From contig NZ_JYJG01000149.1 of NCBI RefSeq assembly GCF_000955955.1, positions 1 to 47,152 of the forward strand: a stretch of DNA of 47,152 nucleotides, read 5' to 3'. The notes beneath the pieces were generated by a model. That model saw only the letters and a list, made by a program, of their open reading frames with translations. It was not told where the DNA came from and made no database searches. Shown in pieces: positions 33,544 to 40,792 of this stretch. Position numbers and translations under genes: made by a program. Position 1 is the stretch's first letter; each line of letters begins with the position of its first letter. The DNA comes from Lentzea aerocolonigenes. Its GTDB lineage: Bacteria; Actinomycetota; Actinomycetes; Mycobacteriales; Pseudonocardiaceae.

Positions 33544-34089
33544 ATGCGTCAAAACCACATCATGCGAACTCTTCTCACCGTGATGGCCATTGTTGCCACG
33601 ATATGCACAGCGGCACCTGCCGCGCAGGCAGCCAACCCTGCGGGCACCGTGCTCTCCACGATCAACCAGTACCGCGCCCGCCACGGTGCGCCGCCCGTGA
33701 GACTCGACTCCTCCGTCAGCCAGGTCGCCCAGGACTGGGCGAACCGCCTGCAGTCCCGCGGTGGCCCCTCACAGCACCGGCCCAACAACCAGTTCGGGGA
33801 GGACATCTTCTGGGGCTCCGGAGGCGGGGAGAACCCGGACGGCTTCTCACGGCATGGCATCGACGCCTTCTACGGCGAGGGCCGCGGCTACAACTACTCA
33901 CAGGAATGGAACGGCTCCAACATCAACCAGAACCACGCGCTGCACTTCACCGCGCTGGTCTGGAGGTCGACCAACCGGATCGGCGTCGGCCTGGCCCAGG
34001 GACGCAACGGAAGCTACCTCGTGGTGAACTTCGCTCCCGCGGGCAACGTTCTCGGCCAGTTCAGGGCGAACGTACTCCCTCCCCGCTGA
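33544..34089 (+). CDS. Secreted CAP/SCP (PR-1-like) domain protein
   Basis: About 181 residues from ATG 33544, or 175 from ATG 33562; neither has a clear ribosome-binding site, and the second gives a more typical short signal peptide (MRTLLTVMAIVATICTAAPA). The CAP fold is evident: VLSTINQYRARHGAPPVRLD, VSQVAQDWANRLQSRGG, QFGEDIFWGSGG, NHALHFTALVWRSTNRIGVG and YLVVNFAPAGNV. The His/Glu positions typical of CAP metal sites are plausible (QHRPN, GEDI, ALHFTALVW). CAP proteins are extracellular with varied roles. It is single-domain and monocistronic, and continues the secreted-protein theme of the region. Confidence 0.85.
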   Translation: MRQNHIMRTLLTVMAIVATICTAAPAAQAANPAGTVLSTINQYRARHGAPPVRLDSSVSQVAQDWANRLQSRGGPSQHRPNNQFGEDIFWGSGGGENPDGFSRHGIDAFYGEGRGYNYSQEWNGSNINQNHALHFTALVWRSTNRIGVGLAQGRNGSYLVVNFAPAGNVLGQFRANVLPPR

Positions 34090-34378
34090 ACGGTGAGCAT
34101 TTCGGGAAACCCGCTGTTCTCGTGTCTCCGTCCGCCAGTGGTGCCGCACTCCATCCGGAAGGTGCGGTGCCACCGGCCCGCAACCACAGACCCGCCAAGA
34201 GGAACAACAGCACCCAAGCCCGCCCAAGGCGTACGAGTACTTCCGACGACCCCACAACGGGCAAATCGCGGAGAGCACTCACCGATCGGCGCCGACGTTC
34301 TGCGGAAAGGCTTCCACAAGAAGCTGAATCCGTCCGAAGTGGACGATCAAGTCGCCGTCGAGTCCGTAACCTTCTGAC

Positions 34379-34912
34379 ATGATCTCCACGCTCGCGAAGG
34401 CCACTGCCATGCTGGCCGTCCTGGCTGTCACGACGCCCATGGCCGCGCAGGCACATCCTGCCGCCGTGGCGCACCGCACGGTCGACTCGGGAGGGACGAC
34501 CTACCGGCTCACGCTCGCGGCTCCCACGACGATCAGGCCGTCGGTGCCCACCACGATCACGGGACAGGGCTACAACGCCGGCCAGGGCATCTTCGTCGCG
34601 CTCTGCGCCATTCCGGCCGGGGTGAAGCCGCACAAGCCCGCGACGTTCACCGCACGTCCTACTCCATGCCTCGGGCCCAGAGGCGCCGGGAACACCTCGC
34701 GCCGGATCGTGAACGGTGCGACCGGAGAGCACACCTCACCGTACGGCCCGAACGGCTCGTTCCTGGTCCAGCTCGACCTCCAGCCGAAGATCGCAGACGG
34801 CGTCGAATGCGATGTCGACGTGCGGTGCGCGATCGTGACCAGAGCCGATTTCACCGCGACCGATGACCGCACGTGGGACCTCTACCTCCCGGTGCGTTTC
34901 CGCCGCGGGTAA
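34379..34912 (+). CDS. Secreted neocarzinostatin / HtaA-associated Ig-like-fold protein
   Basis: A 177-residue protein: signal peptide MISTLAKATAMLAVLAVTTP (cleavage near AQA), then TTITGQGYNAGQGIFVALC, KPATFTARPTPCLGP and CDVDVRCAIVTRADFTATDD followed by DLYLPVRF. The glycine-rich 'GQGY..GQGIFVALC' strand and two disulfide-type cysteine pairs recall the neocarzinostatin-apoprotein-like fold found in actinobacterial secreted proteins and beside HtaA heme-binding domains. In true chromoproteins this fold binds an enediyne. No enediyne genes are present, so a binding or surface role is more likely. There is no clear ribosome-binding site before ATG 34379. Confidence 0.55.
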   Translation: MISTLAKATAMLAVLAVTTPMAAQAHPAAVAHRTVDSGGTTYRLTLAAPTTIRPSVPTTITGQGYNAGQGIFVALCAIPAGVKPHKPATFTARPTPCLGPRGAGNTSRRIVNGATGEHTSPYGPNGSFLVQLDLQPKIADGVECDVDVRCAIVTRADFTATDDRTWDLYLPVRFRRG

Positions 34913-35003
34913 CGCTCACTGACGTCCAGCTGCCATTGAGACGGCTCTCGGCTCTGCTGGTGATGCGGATGCTCTGCGAGATGTCAACGGCCGCGCCGCG
35001 GGC

Positions 35004-35360
35004 GTGGTGCTCGACGTGATCGTGCCGACCACCGTGCTGTCATGTCTCAGCTCAGGTCTCCACACCGCTTCCCGGATGGCGTTCTCGCTCTCCGGCCGGG
35101 GTGATGCACCGCGTTCGTGGGGCCGGGTCTCGGCTTCCGGCGTGCCGAGGACCGCGGTGCCGGCGTCCACTGTGGTCGGCAGTGGGCACGATCGTGCCCA
35201 CTACGCGGTTCCCGGCGTGGTGTTCGGCTTCCTGCTCAACACGTCCGCTGCCATCGCGTTGTTCGTTTGGATCACGATCGCGGCGTCACACCTGCGGATG
35301 CGCCTCACGCTCGAACACGACGAGCCCGAGCGCCTGGCGCTGCGGAAGAGCCTGGTGCTC
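35004..35360 (+). pseudogene. Relic of an APC-family amino-acid permease
   Basis: One frame reads VLSCLSSGLHTASRMAFSLS, GRGDAPRSWGRVSASGVPRT, then VPGVVFGFLLNTSAAIALFV and HLRMRLTLEHDEPERLALR. This is the characteristic 'VLSVLNSGLYTASRMLFALARRGDAP ... GVP ... FLLNSSGAIALFVY..IA.SQLRMRR' stretch covering about three transmembrane segments of GabP/AnsP-type permeases. Roughly 300 N-terminal and 80 C-terminal residues are missing, so it cannot function. The frame stays open for some distance beyond, but the homology stops near 35360. Confidence 0.7.
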
Positions 35361-35389
35361 ACGGCAGGCACATCGCCCCGTGGGGCGGG

Positions 35390-35427
35390 CACGTTGGGTC
35401 AGGCGGTCAGCACAAGGACCCAACGTG
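35390..35427. terminator. 11-bp-stem inverted repeat
   Basis: CACGTTGGGTC (35390-35400) and GACCCAACGTG (35417-35427) pair perfectly around a 16-nt loop. It follows the permease relic, so it may be its surviving terminator, or a dispersed repeat. Confidence 0.55.
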
Positions 35428-35544
35428 TCTGTCGCTCCCTGGACCCGGCATGGCCAGTTGGTGCGCGCGTGCGATGGAGGCGTCTCCTGGGATGGAAAGG
35501 ACGGACGCCTCGTGTTCACCCGCGGGACGAGCGGTGAACGCGGA

Positions 35545-35919
35545 TCACCTGATCCGGCACGAGACGGTCGAGCCGTTGGGTGCCGATTTCGGAATGAAGC
35601 AGGACGTGTTCCTCGGGGTTTCACTCGTGAACCAGTGCTGGATCTGCACGGACCGACCAGTGGCCCACCAGTAGACGTTCCTCGACGAGAGGATCACACC
35701 GCAGACGCCAGGTGGGTACACCGCCGTTCCGTTCGTCGTGACCCGCTGACCGTTCTGGTTCACTCCGCTGACGGTCACGGCCTGATCGCGCTTGTTGCCG
35801 TTGCAAACCGAAACCCGCACCGACGGTTCCGAGGCTGCGGCCAGTTCCGGCGTCACGGCTGCACCCAGGGCGAGCAGACCGGTCATGGCGATGGCCCCTG
35901 TGAGCACACGTTGTTTCAT
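35545..35919 (-). CDS. Small secreted protein of unknown function (four cysteines)
   Basis: A 124-residue protein. ATG 35919 is chosen because AAAGGAA lies just upstream; the longer frame lacks a ribosome-binding site. The signal peptide MKQRVLTGAIAMTGLLALGA ends near AAA. The mature part (about 95 residues) begins SEPSVRVSVCNGNKRDQAVT, is rich in Val/Thr/Asn with a beta-strand pattern, contains GVCGVILSSRNVYWWATGRS, and has two more cysteines near the C-terminus (NTSCFIP, VSCRIR). No family recognised. It is transcribed toward the permease relic and divergent from the short XRE regulator at 36213. Confidence 0.65.
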   Translation of the reverse strand: MKQRVLTGAIAMTGLLALGAAVTPELAAASEPSVRVSVCNGNKRDQAVTVSGVNQNGQRVTTNGTAVYPPGVCGVILSSRNVYWWATGRSVQIQHWFTSETPRNTSCFIPKSAPNGSTVSCRIR

Positions 35920-36212
35920 GGTGTTCCTTTCGATCTGTCCTGGCTGTGTCGAAATCAGTTCCCCGGCAGTGTCGAAGATGGAACTCCCCTGGTCCACACA
36001 ATGGGCGCTCCTTCCGGTTTTTGCTTGTGGATTTCGTGCACGCGACGAGACGCCGGCAGCCACGAACACCGACAAGATCCAGCAGGCCGTCGCCGGGCAG
36101 CGAAGACTACTGACACCACCACCACCATTTGCCATTAACGTCACAGCGCCGGACGCATAAGATCACCAATCGCGTCCGGCGCCGGAACGAATGAGCGTGG
36201 GATACCGGACAA

Positions 36213-36539
36213 ATGACGATGACGCCGGGCAGAGACGAGTTCGGGCAGGAGCTGCGCCGGCTGTGCGAGGAGGCCGGCCTCACCCAGGTCCAGCTCGCAG
36301 CCCGCCTCGGTTATCACCACACCTGCGTTTCCAAGATCGAGAGCGGCGCCCGTGAACCGCGGATCGCGTTCGCGAGCACGGCCGACGACGTGTTGCAGGC
36401 GGGCGGCGCCCTGCTCGCCGTCGCCACGAAGGTCCGCGCCCGGCTGCGCGCGAACCTCATGTCAGGTTTCCCAGAGCGGGCATCGGACCGCACAACGACG
36501 AGTCCGATGTGGACTGTCTACTGGAGATGGACCGCCTGA
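36213..36539 (+). CDS. Short XRE-family HTH protein, probably truncated
   Basis: A 108-residue protein from ATG 36213. The HTH is complete: ELRRLCEEAGLTQVQLAARL, then YHHTCVSKIESGAREP, followed by ADDVLQAGGALLAVA, the segment after the HTH in the large actinomycete XRE family that usually continues into a DUF5753-type ligand domain. Here the frame ends soon after with unrelated residues. Sequence in another frame (IGPHNDESDVDCLLEMDRL, MPRPADVADRL) runs on from about 36485 to 36650 and looks coding, so a frameshift near 36470-36490 is likely. It may still bind DNA as a short protein. Confidence 0.55.
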   Translation: MTMTPGRDEFGQELRRLCEEAGLTQVQLAARLGYHHTCVSKIESGAREPRIAFASTADDVLQAGGALLAVATKVRARLRANLMSGFPERASDRTTTSPMWTVYWRWTA

Positions 36540-36651
36540 CCGCGCCGCACGGCATCGCCCACCAACGTGCCGTGGTGCGCAAGATGCCCAGACCGGCCGA
36601 CGTGGCAGACCGGCTGGTCCGGGGCTCTTGCGCACCCGAATTCCCGCGAGG

Positions 36652-37143
36652 TCAGCTCAAGGAGCCGAAGTAGGCGACGTAGGCGACACCGTTACCGCGG
36701 ACCCTGAAGGCGACGAGGCCGTCGGCCCTCATCTGGGTACACGGGTCCGCCGTCGCCTGCGGACTGACGTCGTAGGAACCCCAGAGGTACCTGGACGCAC
36801 CGATCTGCCGGCCCCAGTTCTCGCAGACGACCTTCCCGACGGGCTGGGCGTTGAGGGGAAGGTTCTTGACGGCGCCGGAAGACGCCCGCGGACAAGCGCC
36901 GTCCTTCTTGTAGTTCATTCCGACCCAGGTCCTCACCGCGAACGTCCCCTGCCCGCGCACGCTGATCGTCTGCGAGGCGCCGGAGACGTACAGACAGATC
37001 CTGCGGTTCGTGGCGGCCTCGGCCTGGGGCGTCAACGAGGTCGACGCGGCAGGCGCGATCGTGGCGATGAACGCGAGTACCGCGACGAACAGGAACATAC
37101 GGCGCCAACCGGGCGAGACGTTCAAACTTCTGATTACGTTCAT
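36652..37143 (-). CDS. Small secreted 'NRR-Cys' family protein, copy 2
   Basis: About 163 residues from ATG 37143 (ATG 37155 is also possible; neither has a clear ribosome-binding site). The signal segment RRMFLFVAVLAFIATIAPAA leads to cleavage near AEA, followed by ATNRRICLYVSG, WVGMNYKKDGACP, GKVVCENWGRQ and DPCTQMRADGLVAF. The NRR-C-Y / W-MN-KKDG-CP / C / DPC framework is shared with the 31460-31864 protein; this copy has about 11 extra residues between the first two motifs. The IS630-type relic lies just upstream. Function unknown. Confidence 0.7.
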   Translation of the reverse strand: MNVIRSLNVSPGWRRMFLFVAVLAFIATIAPAASTSLTPQAEAATNRRICLYVSGASQTISVRGQGTFAVRTWVGMNYKKDGACPRASSGAVKNLPLNAQPVGKVVCENWGRQIGASRYLWGSYDVSPQATADPCTQMRADGLVAFRVRGNGVAYVAYFGSLS

Positions 37144-37155
37144 GATTTGAAGCAT

Positions 37156-37758
37156 ATGACCGCACCCGATATACTATTGGTTTTCCGTTGTTCGCCCGAC
37201 GAATTTCATCAAATCTCCCAGGCCAACCTGGGAGATCAGTGAATCGCGGACCCCATTTCGAAAAACGCCGCCGACGTCAGCTCGTGGCGCCTCGAACAGC
37301 GCCGGCAACGGCTCGCTGACGCGGCACCACGGCATCGAGCCGACCTCGAAAGTTGCTCTCCTCGGCTGGCCAACGGACTGCACCCACATGTCGAGCACGG
37401 CAGTCGGTTGTGGCTCGTCGTCCGGTTGTCCGAACTGCGTGCGCAGCTGCTCGAACACGGCACAGTCGCCGCGATCAGCCGAGAGACCCTGCGCCGGAAC
37501 TTGGGTGCCGGCGGCGTCTCTCGGCTGACCTGGAGGCCTCGACAGATCGGGACTTCCTGACCGGATGCGCCGGATCCCGGATCTCTACGAGCATCCGCCC
37601 CGTGACGGGCGACCCACAACCGCTACGACGGCGTCGTGGACGTGCTCGTTGCTCGCGACCTGGCGCGCACGTCGGCCGGACGAGGAGTCATACCTGTCTT
37701 CCTCCGTGCGGGGACTAGCACGGCACCGGATGAGCCAGCGATGCCGTGTCCCGTCCCG
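37156..37758. other. 603-nt region holding an IS630-type relic
   Basis: No intact gene. The middle (about 37380-37650) is transposase-derived. The stretch 37156-37370 (including a LEQRRQRLADAAPRHRADLE frame) and the last 100 nt show nothing recognisable. Confidence 0.45.
37385..37650 (+). pseudogene. Degraded IS630-family transposase fragment
   Basis: One frame reads VVRLSELRAQLLEHGTVAAI followed by SRETLRRNLGAGGVSRLTW. The next segment continues in other frames as LEASTDRDFLTG and MRRIPDLYEHPPRDGRPT. Together they follow the IS630 order '..L.R.L...GVS....TWK.STDPDF..KM.RI..LY..PP.DGRV'. At least two frameshifts occur and no ends or target duplication are visible, so it is an old relic. Confidence 0.6.
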
Positions 37759-38088
37759 TCATTTGGTGTCGCGGCAGTTCCACCAGCTGATGACCAGTCC
37801 CCTGGGGCCGGACTGCTGGAAGTTCGTCAGTTCGACCGACTTCGTCGCGTTGCTTTCGATTCGGCACCCGCGCCAGGCCGTGGCCCAGATGGTCTTGAAC
37901 ACCTCCTCCTTCGAGGGTGAGGCGCTCTTGAACACGTAACCGGGGGCCCAGTTGGTGATCTGGCCGACGGTCTTCGCACTGGCGGGAGTGGCCAGCCCGA
38001 GGACCAGCGCGGTCGCGGCACCGCATGCCAGCGCGCCGCTCGCCAGCCTCCGCCGCAGATCCGATTTCCTGCCGTCCTTGCTCAACAC
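37759..38088 (-). CDS. Small secreted protein of unknown function
   Basis: About 109 residues from GTG 38088, with AGGAGA 3 nt upstream; TTG 38085 has better spacing and may be the true start. A twin-arginine-like n-region (KSDLRRRLASGALACGAATA) leads to cleavage near ASA, then a mature chain of about 74 residues: KTVGQITNWAPGYVFKSASP, EEVFKTIWATAWRGCRIESN, VISWWNCRDTK. It has two cysteines and five tryptophans. The long in-frame upstream extension lacks coding character. No family recognised. This is the last of the small secreted proteins; an IS630 relic lies downstream of its stop. Confidence 0.6.
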   Translation of the reverse strand: MLSKDGRKSDLRRRLASGALACGAATALVLGLATPASAKTVGQITNWAPGYVFKSASPSKEEVFKTIWATAWRGCRIESNATKSVELTNFQQSGPRGLVISWWNCRDTK

Positions 38089-38704
38089 GATTCTCCTGAC
38101 GCTGTACCGATAGAGGGCCTGTCCAGAATCAGGTTTCGCCGTCGCGACATCAAGCCGACGGGATGTGATTCCGCGTATTTCCCAAAATCGACGCCGCATA
38201 CTGAGTGAACCTCGGAGGAACAGGCGACTACCGGCTTTGGCAGTTCTTGACGGGGACAGCGATCCCGACCGGCACAACGATCACCGATCTATGGTTCTTC
38301 CGGCCACCAACATCCGAATTTCGACGACAACTCCGCCGTTCGTCGGACGCAGTCCCCACCGGCTTGTTCCGGATTCACCGCGGTGGATCCCCCTCATTTC
38401 CTGGAGGAAGGGATGGCACTGATGAAGTCAGCCCGTCCGACGTGCCGCCAGGCCGACGCGGCCACTGCCGACCTCAACACCTCTTACCGCCTGGTCGACC
38501 GATCCGGCCAGCGGTCGCGTGGTCGTCTCCGCCGACTGGCGACGCGATCCAGACCGGCCGTGTGGGCAGCTCGCTCGGCTTCAACGTGAAGGACGGCGCG
38601 GGCGAGGCTCTGATCCCTCGTGAGCTCTCAAGCCTTGTCGCACCGCACCCGAGACGGGCCTGGTGAGCCTTGCACGGTGACGTGTGCACCCCGAGCCTGC
38701 CCTT
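38089..38704. other. 616-nt region without an intact gene
   Basis: Short frames only. A possible protease relic is described at 38535-38620. The rest shows no recognisable motif on either strand. It marks the right border of the accessory secreted-protein zone. Confidence 0.4.
38535..38620 (+). pseudogene. Possible relic of a streptogrisin-like (S1) protease
   Basis: The frame reads TGDAIQTGRVGSSLGFNVKD, close to the mature N-terminus of streptogrisins ('GGDAIY..GGRCSLGFNV..G..YFLTAGHC'). The match ends before the catalytic histidine, and the usual cysteine is serine. It is short enough for chance. Confidence 0.3.
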
Positions 38705-39079
38705 TCAGGGCGTCGAGTCGGTGGTGTGGGTGCCTCGGTGGTGGACGTAGTCGCTGGTGTGTTGTTCGGCCCAGTCCTGCAGGTGGTGCAGTGCTGAGGT
38801 GACGCCGCGGGCGAGGTCGGTCAGGGCGTACTGCACCGTCGGTGGCCGGCTGGTGTGCACGATGCGGGTGATCAGCCCACCTGCTTCGAGGTCGCGCAGG
38901 GTCTGCGCGAGCATCTTGTCGCTGACGCCGCCGGCCCGCCGGCGCAGCTCGGACCAGCGTTGCGGGCCGTCCTCGAGGTCGACCAGGACCAGGGCGGCCC
39001 ACCGGGCGGTGACCAGGTCGAACAGCTGCCTGCCGGGGCAGGCGGGATCGCGGACGTTGCCTCGCTTGCTTTCCCGCAC
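38705..39079 (-). CDS. HxlR-family transcriptional regulator
   Basis: A 124-residue winged-helix protein starting at GTG 39079. CPGRQLFDLVTARWAALVLV near the N-terminus (the conserved Cys-Pro), then RWSELRRRAGGVSDKMLAQT, LRDLEAGGLITR and YALTDLARGV are diagnostic of HxlR regulators, which often repress a divergent oxidoreductase or hydrolase gene in response to aldehydes or oxidants via the N-terminal cysteine. It is divergent from the metallo-hydrolase at 39170 with an inverted repeat between them. Length is normal for the family. Confidence 0.9.
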   Translation of the reverse strand: MRESKRGNVRDPACPGRQLFDLVTARWAALVLVDLEDGPQRWSELRRRAGGVSDKMLAQTLRDLEAGGLITRIVHTSRPPTVQYALTDLARGVTSALHHLQDWAEQHTSDYVHHRGTHTTDSTP

Positions 39080-39102
39080 GTGCTCACCTCACCTGAAGGT
39101 AT

Positions 39103-39123
39103 GTACTTCCCAAGAGAAAGTAA
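39103..39123. promoter_or_regulatory. Putative HxlR operator
   Basis: GTACTT (39103-39108) and AAGTAAC (39117-39123 region) form an inverted repeat between the divergent HxlR and hydrolase genes. The A/T-rich TACTT-n-AAGTA arrangement resembles known HxlR/HypR-type sites. Confidence 0.5.
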
Positions 39124-39169
39124 CTCGGTCAGAGTGAGTGAGTCAACCGCTGATCGTCAAGGAGTACCT

Positions 39170-39982
39170 GTGGTAACCGACGTTGCCGTGACCCGTGCCG
39201 CGAACACCGCGACGGTGCTCGGCGGCCCCACCGCACTGATCCACCTGGCCGGCTGGACGCTGCTGACCGACCCGACCTTCGACGCCGCCGGCACCGAGCA
39301 CCAGGACGGCCCGGTCGTGGTGCGCAAGACCGCCGGCCCGGCGTTGAAGCCCTCACAGCTTCCCGCCCTCGACGCCGTACTGGTCAGCCACACCGGGCAC
39401 CTGGACAACCTCGACACCGCCGGGCGCGCGGTGGCCTCCGGTGCCTCGGAGGTGTTCACCACCCCCACCGGCGCCGAGGATCTCGGCGGCGCAGCCGCCG
39501 GCCTGGAGCCCTGGCAGACCCGGACCCTGTCGAAGCCGGGCCGCACGCCGCTGAACATCACCGCGGTCCCCGCCCGCCACGGTCCCGTCGGCACCGAGGC
39601 CATCACCGGTCCGGTCACCGGCTTCCTCCTGCACACCGACGACGATTCGGCACCGACGGTGTACGTGTCCGGTGACACCGTCGACCTGGACGCGATGAGC
39701 GCCCTGGCCGAGCGCTACCGCGTGGACGTGGCGCTGCTGCACCTGGGCGCGGCAGGCTTCGAGGCATTCGGTGACGTACGACTGTCGCTGACCGCGGCCC
39801 AGGCCGTCGAGGCCCGCCGCCTGCTCGGCGCCCCCCTCGTGGTGGCCGTGCACGCCGAGGGCTGGGCCCACTACACCGAAGACCGCGACCACGTCCGGCA
39901 GACCTTCGACGCCGCCGGCGCCCCGCTGCACTGGCCCACCCCGGGCGAGCCCATCACTCTGCCCGATCCGCACACCCGCTGA
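39170..39982 (+). CDS. UlaG-like metallo-beta-lactamase-fold hydrolase with altered metal motif
   Basis: About 270 residues from GTG 39170, with AAGGAG 5 nt upstream. The MBL fold is visible from TALIHLAGWTLLTDPTFD through VLVSHTGHLDNLDTAGR, ITAVPARHGP, TVYVSGDTVDL and LLHLGAAG to AVHAEGWAHY. In this family the metal motif normally reads SHDHHGDNLD; here it reads SHTGHLDNLD, so one Asp and one His ligand are replaced. The enzyme may use one metal or a different geometry. It is divergent from HxlR, its probable repressor, and precedes an NTF2-like gene by 88 nt, likely as an operon. Substrate unknown. Confidence 0.75.
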   Translation: MVTDVAVTRAANTATVLGGPTALIHLAGWTLLTDPTFDAAGTEHQDGPVVVRKTAGPALKPSQLPALDAVLVSHTGHLDNLDTAGRAVASGASEVFTTPTGAEDLGGAAAGLEPWQTRTLSKPGRTPLNITAVPARHGPVGTEAITGPVTGFLLHTDDDSAPTVYVSGDTVDLDAMSALAERYRVDVALLHLGAAGFEAFGDVRLSLTAAQAVEARRLLGAPLVVAVHAEGWAHYTEDRDHVRQTFDAAGAPLHWPTPGEPITLPDPHTR

Positions 39983-40070
39983 CACAGCTCATCCAGGGCC
40001 GCCGGAGACGCGGGCGGATCGGCCTGTGGCCGGCCCGCCCGTCCGCAACGAAAGAAAGACAGGAAAGAAC

Positions 40071-40421
40071 ATGACACCGGAAGTCGTGCACGAGCGCTTC
40101 GCCCAGCACCTCAAGGACCAGGACCTCGACGGACTGGGTTCCCTGTTCGACGAAGACGCCATGTTCGTACCGGGACCGGGCCAGAAGCCGGTCCACGGCA
40201 GGGAAGCCATCAAGGAAGCGCTGAAGGTCTACCTCGAGTCGCCCAGCACCATTGAGGTGGAGGCCACGTCGGTCCATCAGAACGGCGACCTGGCGATGGT
40301 CCAGGCGTCCTGGCGGATCACCGGTGAGGGCGGCACCGTGGAAGGAAAAGCGCTGGAGGTGATGAGGAGGACGAGCGAGGGGCACTGGGTCTACATCATC
40401 GACAACCCCTACGGCGTCTGA
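40071..40421 (+). CDS. NTF2-like / SnoaL-type small protein
   Basis: A 116-residue protein from ATG 40071 after AGGAAAG. VHERFAQHLKDQDLDGLGSL, FDEDAMFVPGPGQKPVHGRE and AIKEALKVYL, followed by VQASWRITGEGG, is the standard cone-shaped NTF2 fold (DUF4440/ketosteroid-isomerase-like). Members bind small hydrophobic ligands or catalyse isomerisation; no specific catalytic Asp/His pair can be assigned. It is probably co-transcribed with the hydrolase at 39170 and closed by the strong hairpin at 40479-40524. Confidence 0.8.
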   Translation: MTPEVVHERFAQHLKDQDLDGLGSLFDEDAMFVPGPGQKPVHGREAIKEALKVYLESPSTIEVEATSVHQNGDLAMVQASWRITGEGGTVEGKALEVMRRTSEGHWVYIIDNPYGV

Positions 40422-40792
40422 TTCTCAAGTTGTCCTCCGTCGCGCGCGCGTGGTGCCGTTGTGGCGAGGCTGAGCAGAGTGAGCGCCGGTGTCCGAAGTC
40501 CACCGCGTGGACACCGGCGCTCACAAGAGGCCTGTCTGGTCGGCGAGCTCATCCGCGGTCCTCTCTTCGTCAGCTCAACTGCCATGACGAAGCTGTCGCG
40601 TGCGGAATCGGGCCGCGGCGCGGGCACCGAGATCGCGTTGAACCAGCCTTGCGGCCCGCGACATCCGTGGATCGGAATGCCTTCGTACTGCGGGACGTCG
40701 TCGTGCCGCCGTCGGAGTCGAGCATCACCACCGCGTAGCGCCGTCGATGTCGGCGCTTCCTCTGCACGCCGGGCATGTCCCCGACGTGTGTG
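40422..40792. other. 371-nt intergenic region with a terminator
   Basis: Convergent region between the NTF2-like gene and the leftward hydrolase at 40793. It contains the hairpin at 40479-40524. The remaining 270 nt show no recognisable gene. Confidence 0.5.
40479..40524. terminator. Very strong hairpin, 16-bp perfect stem
   Basis: GTGAGCGCCGGTGTCC (40479-40494) and GGACACCGGCGCTCAC (40509-40524) pair perfectly around a 14-nt loop, 58 nt after the NTF2-like stop. It probably terminates transcription from the left. Confidence 0.8.

Noticed and set aside
35101..36138. 345-codon + strand frame
   Set aside because: Antisense to the secreted protein at 35545-35919, with no homology of its own; the permease relic is in a different frame.
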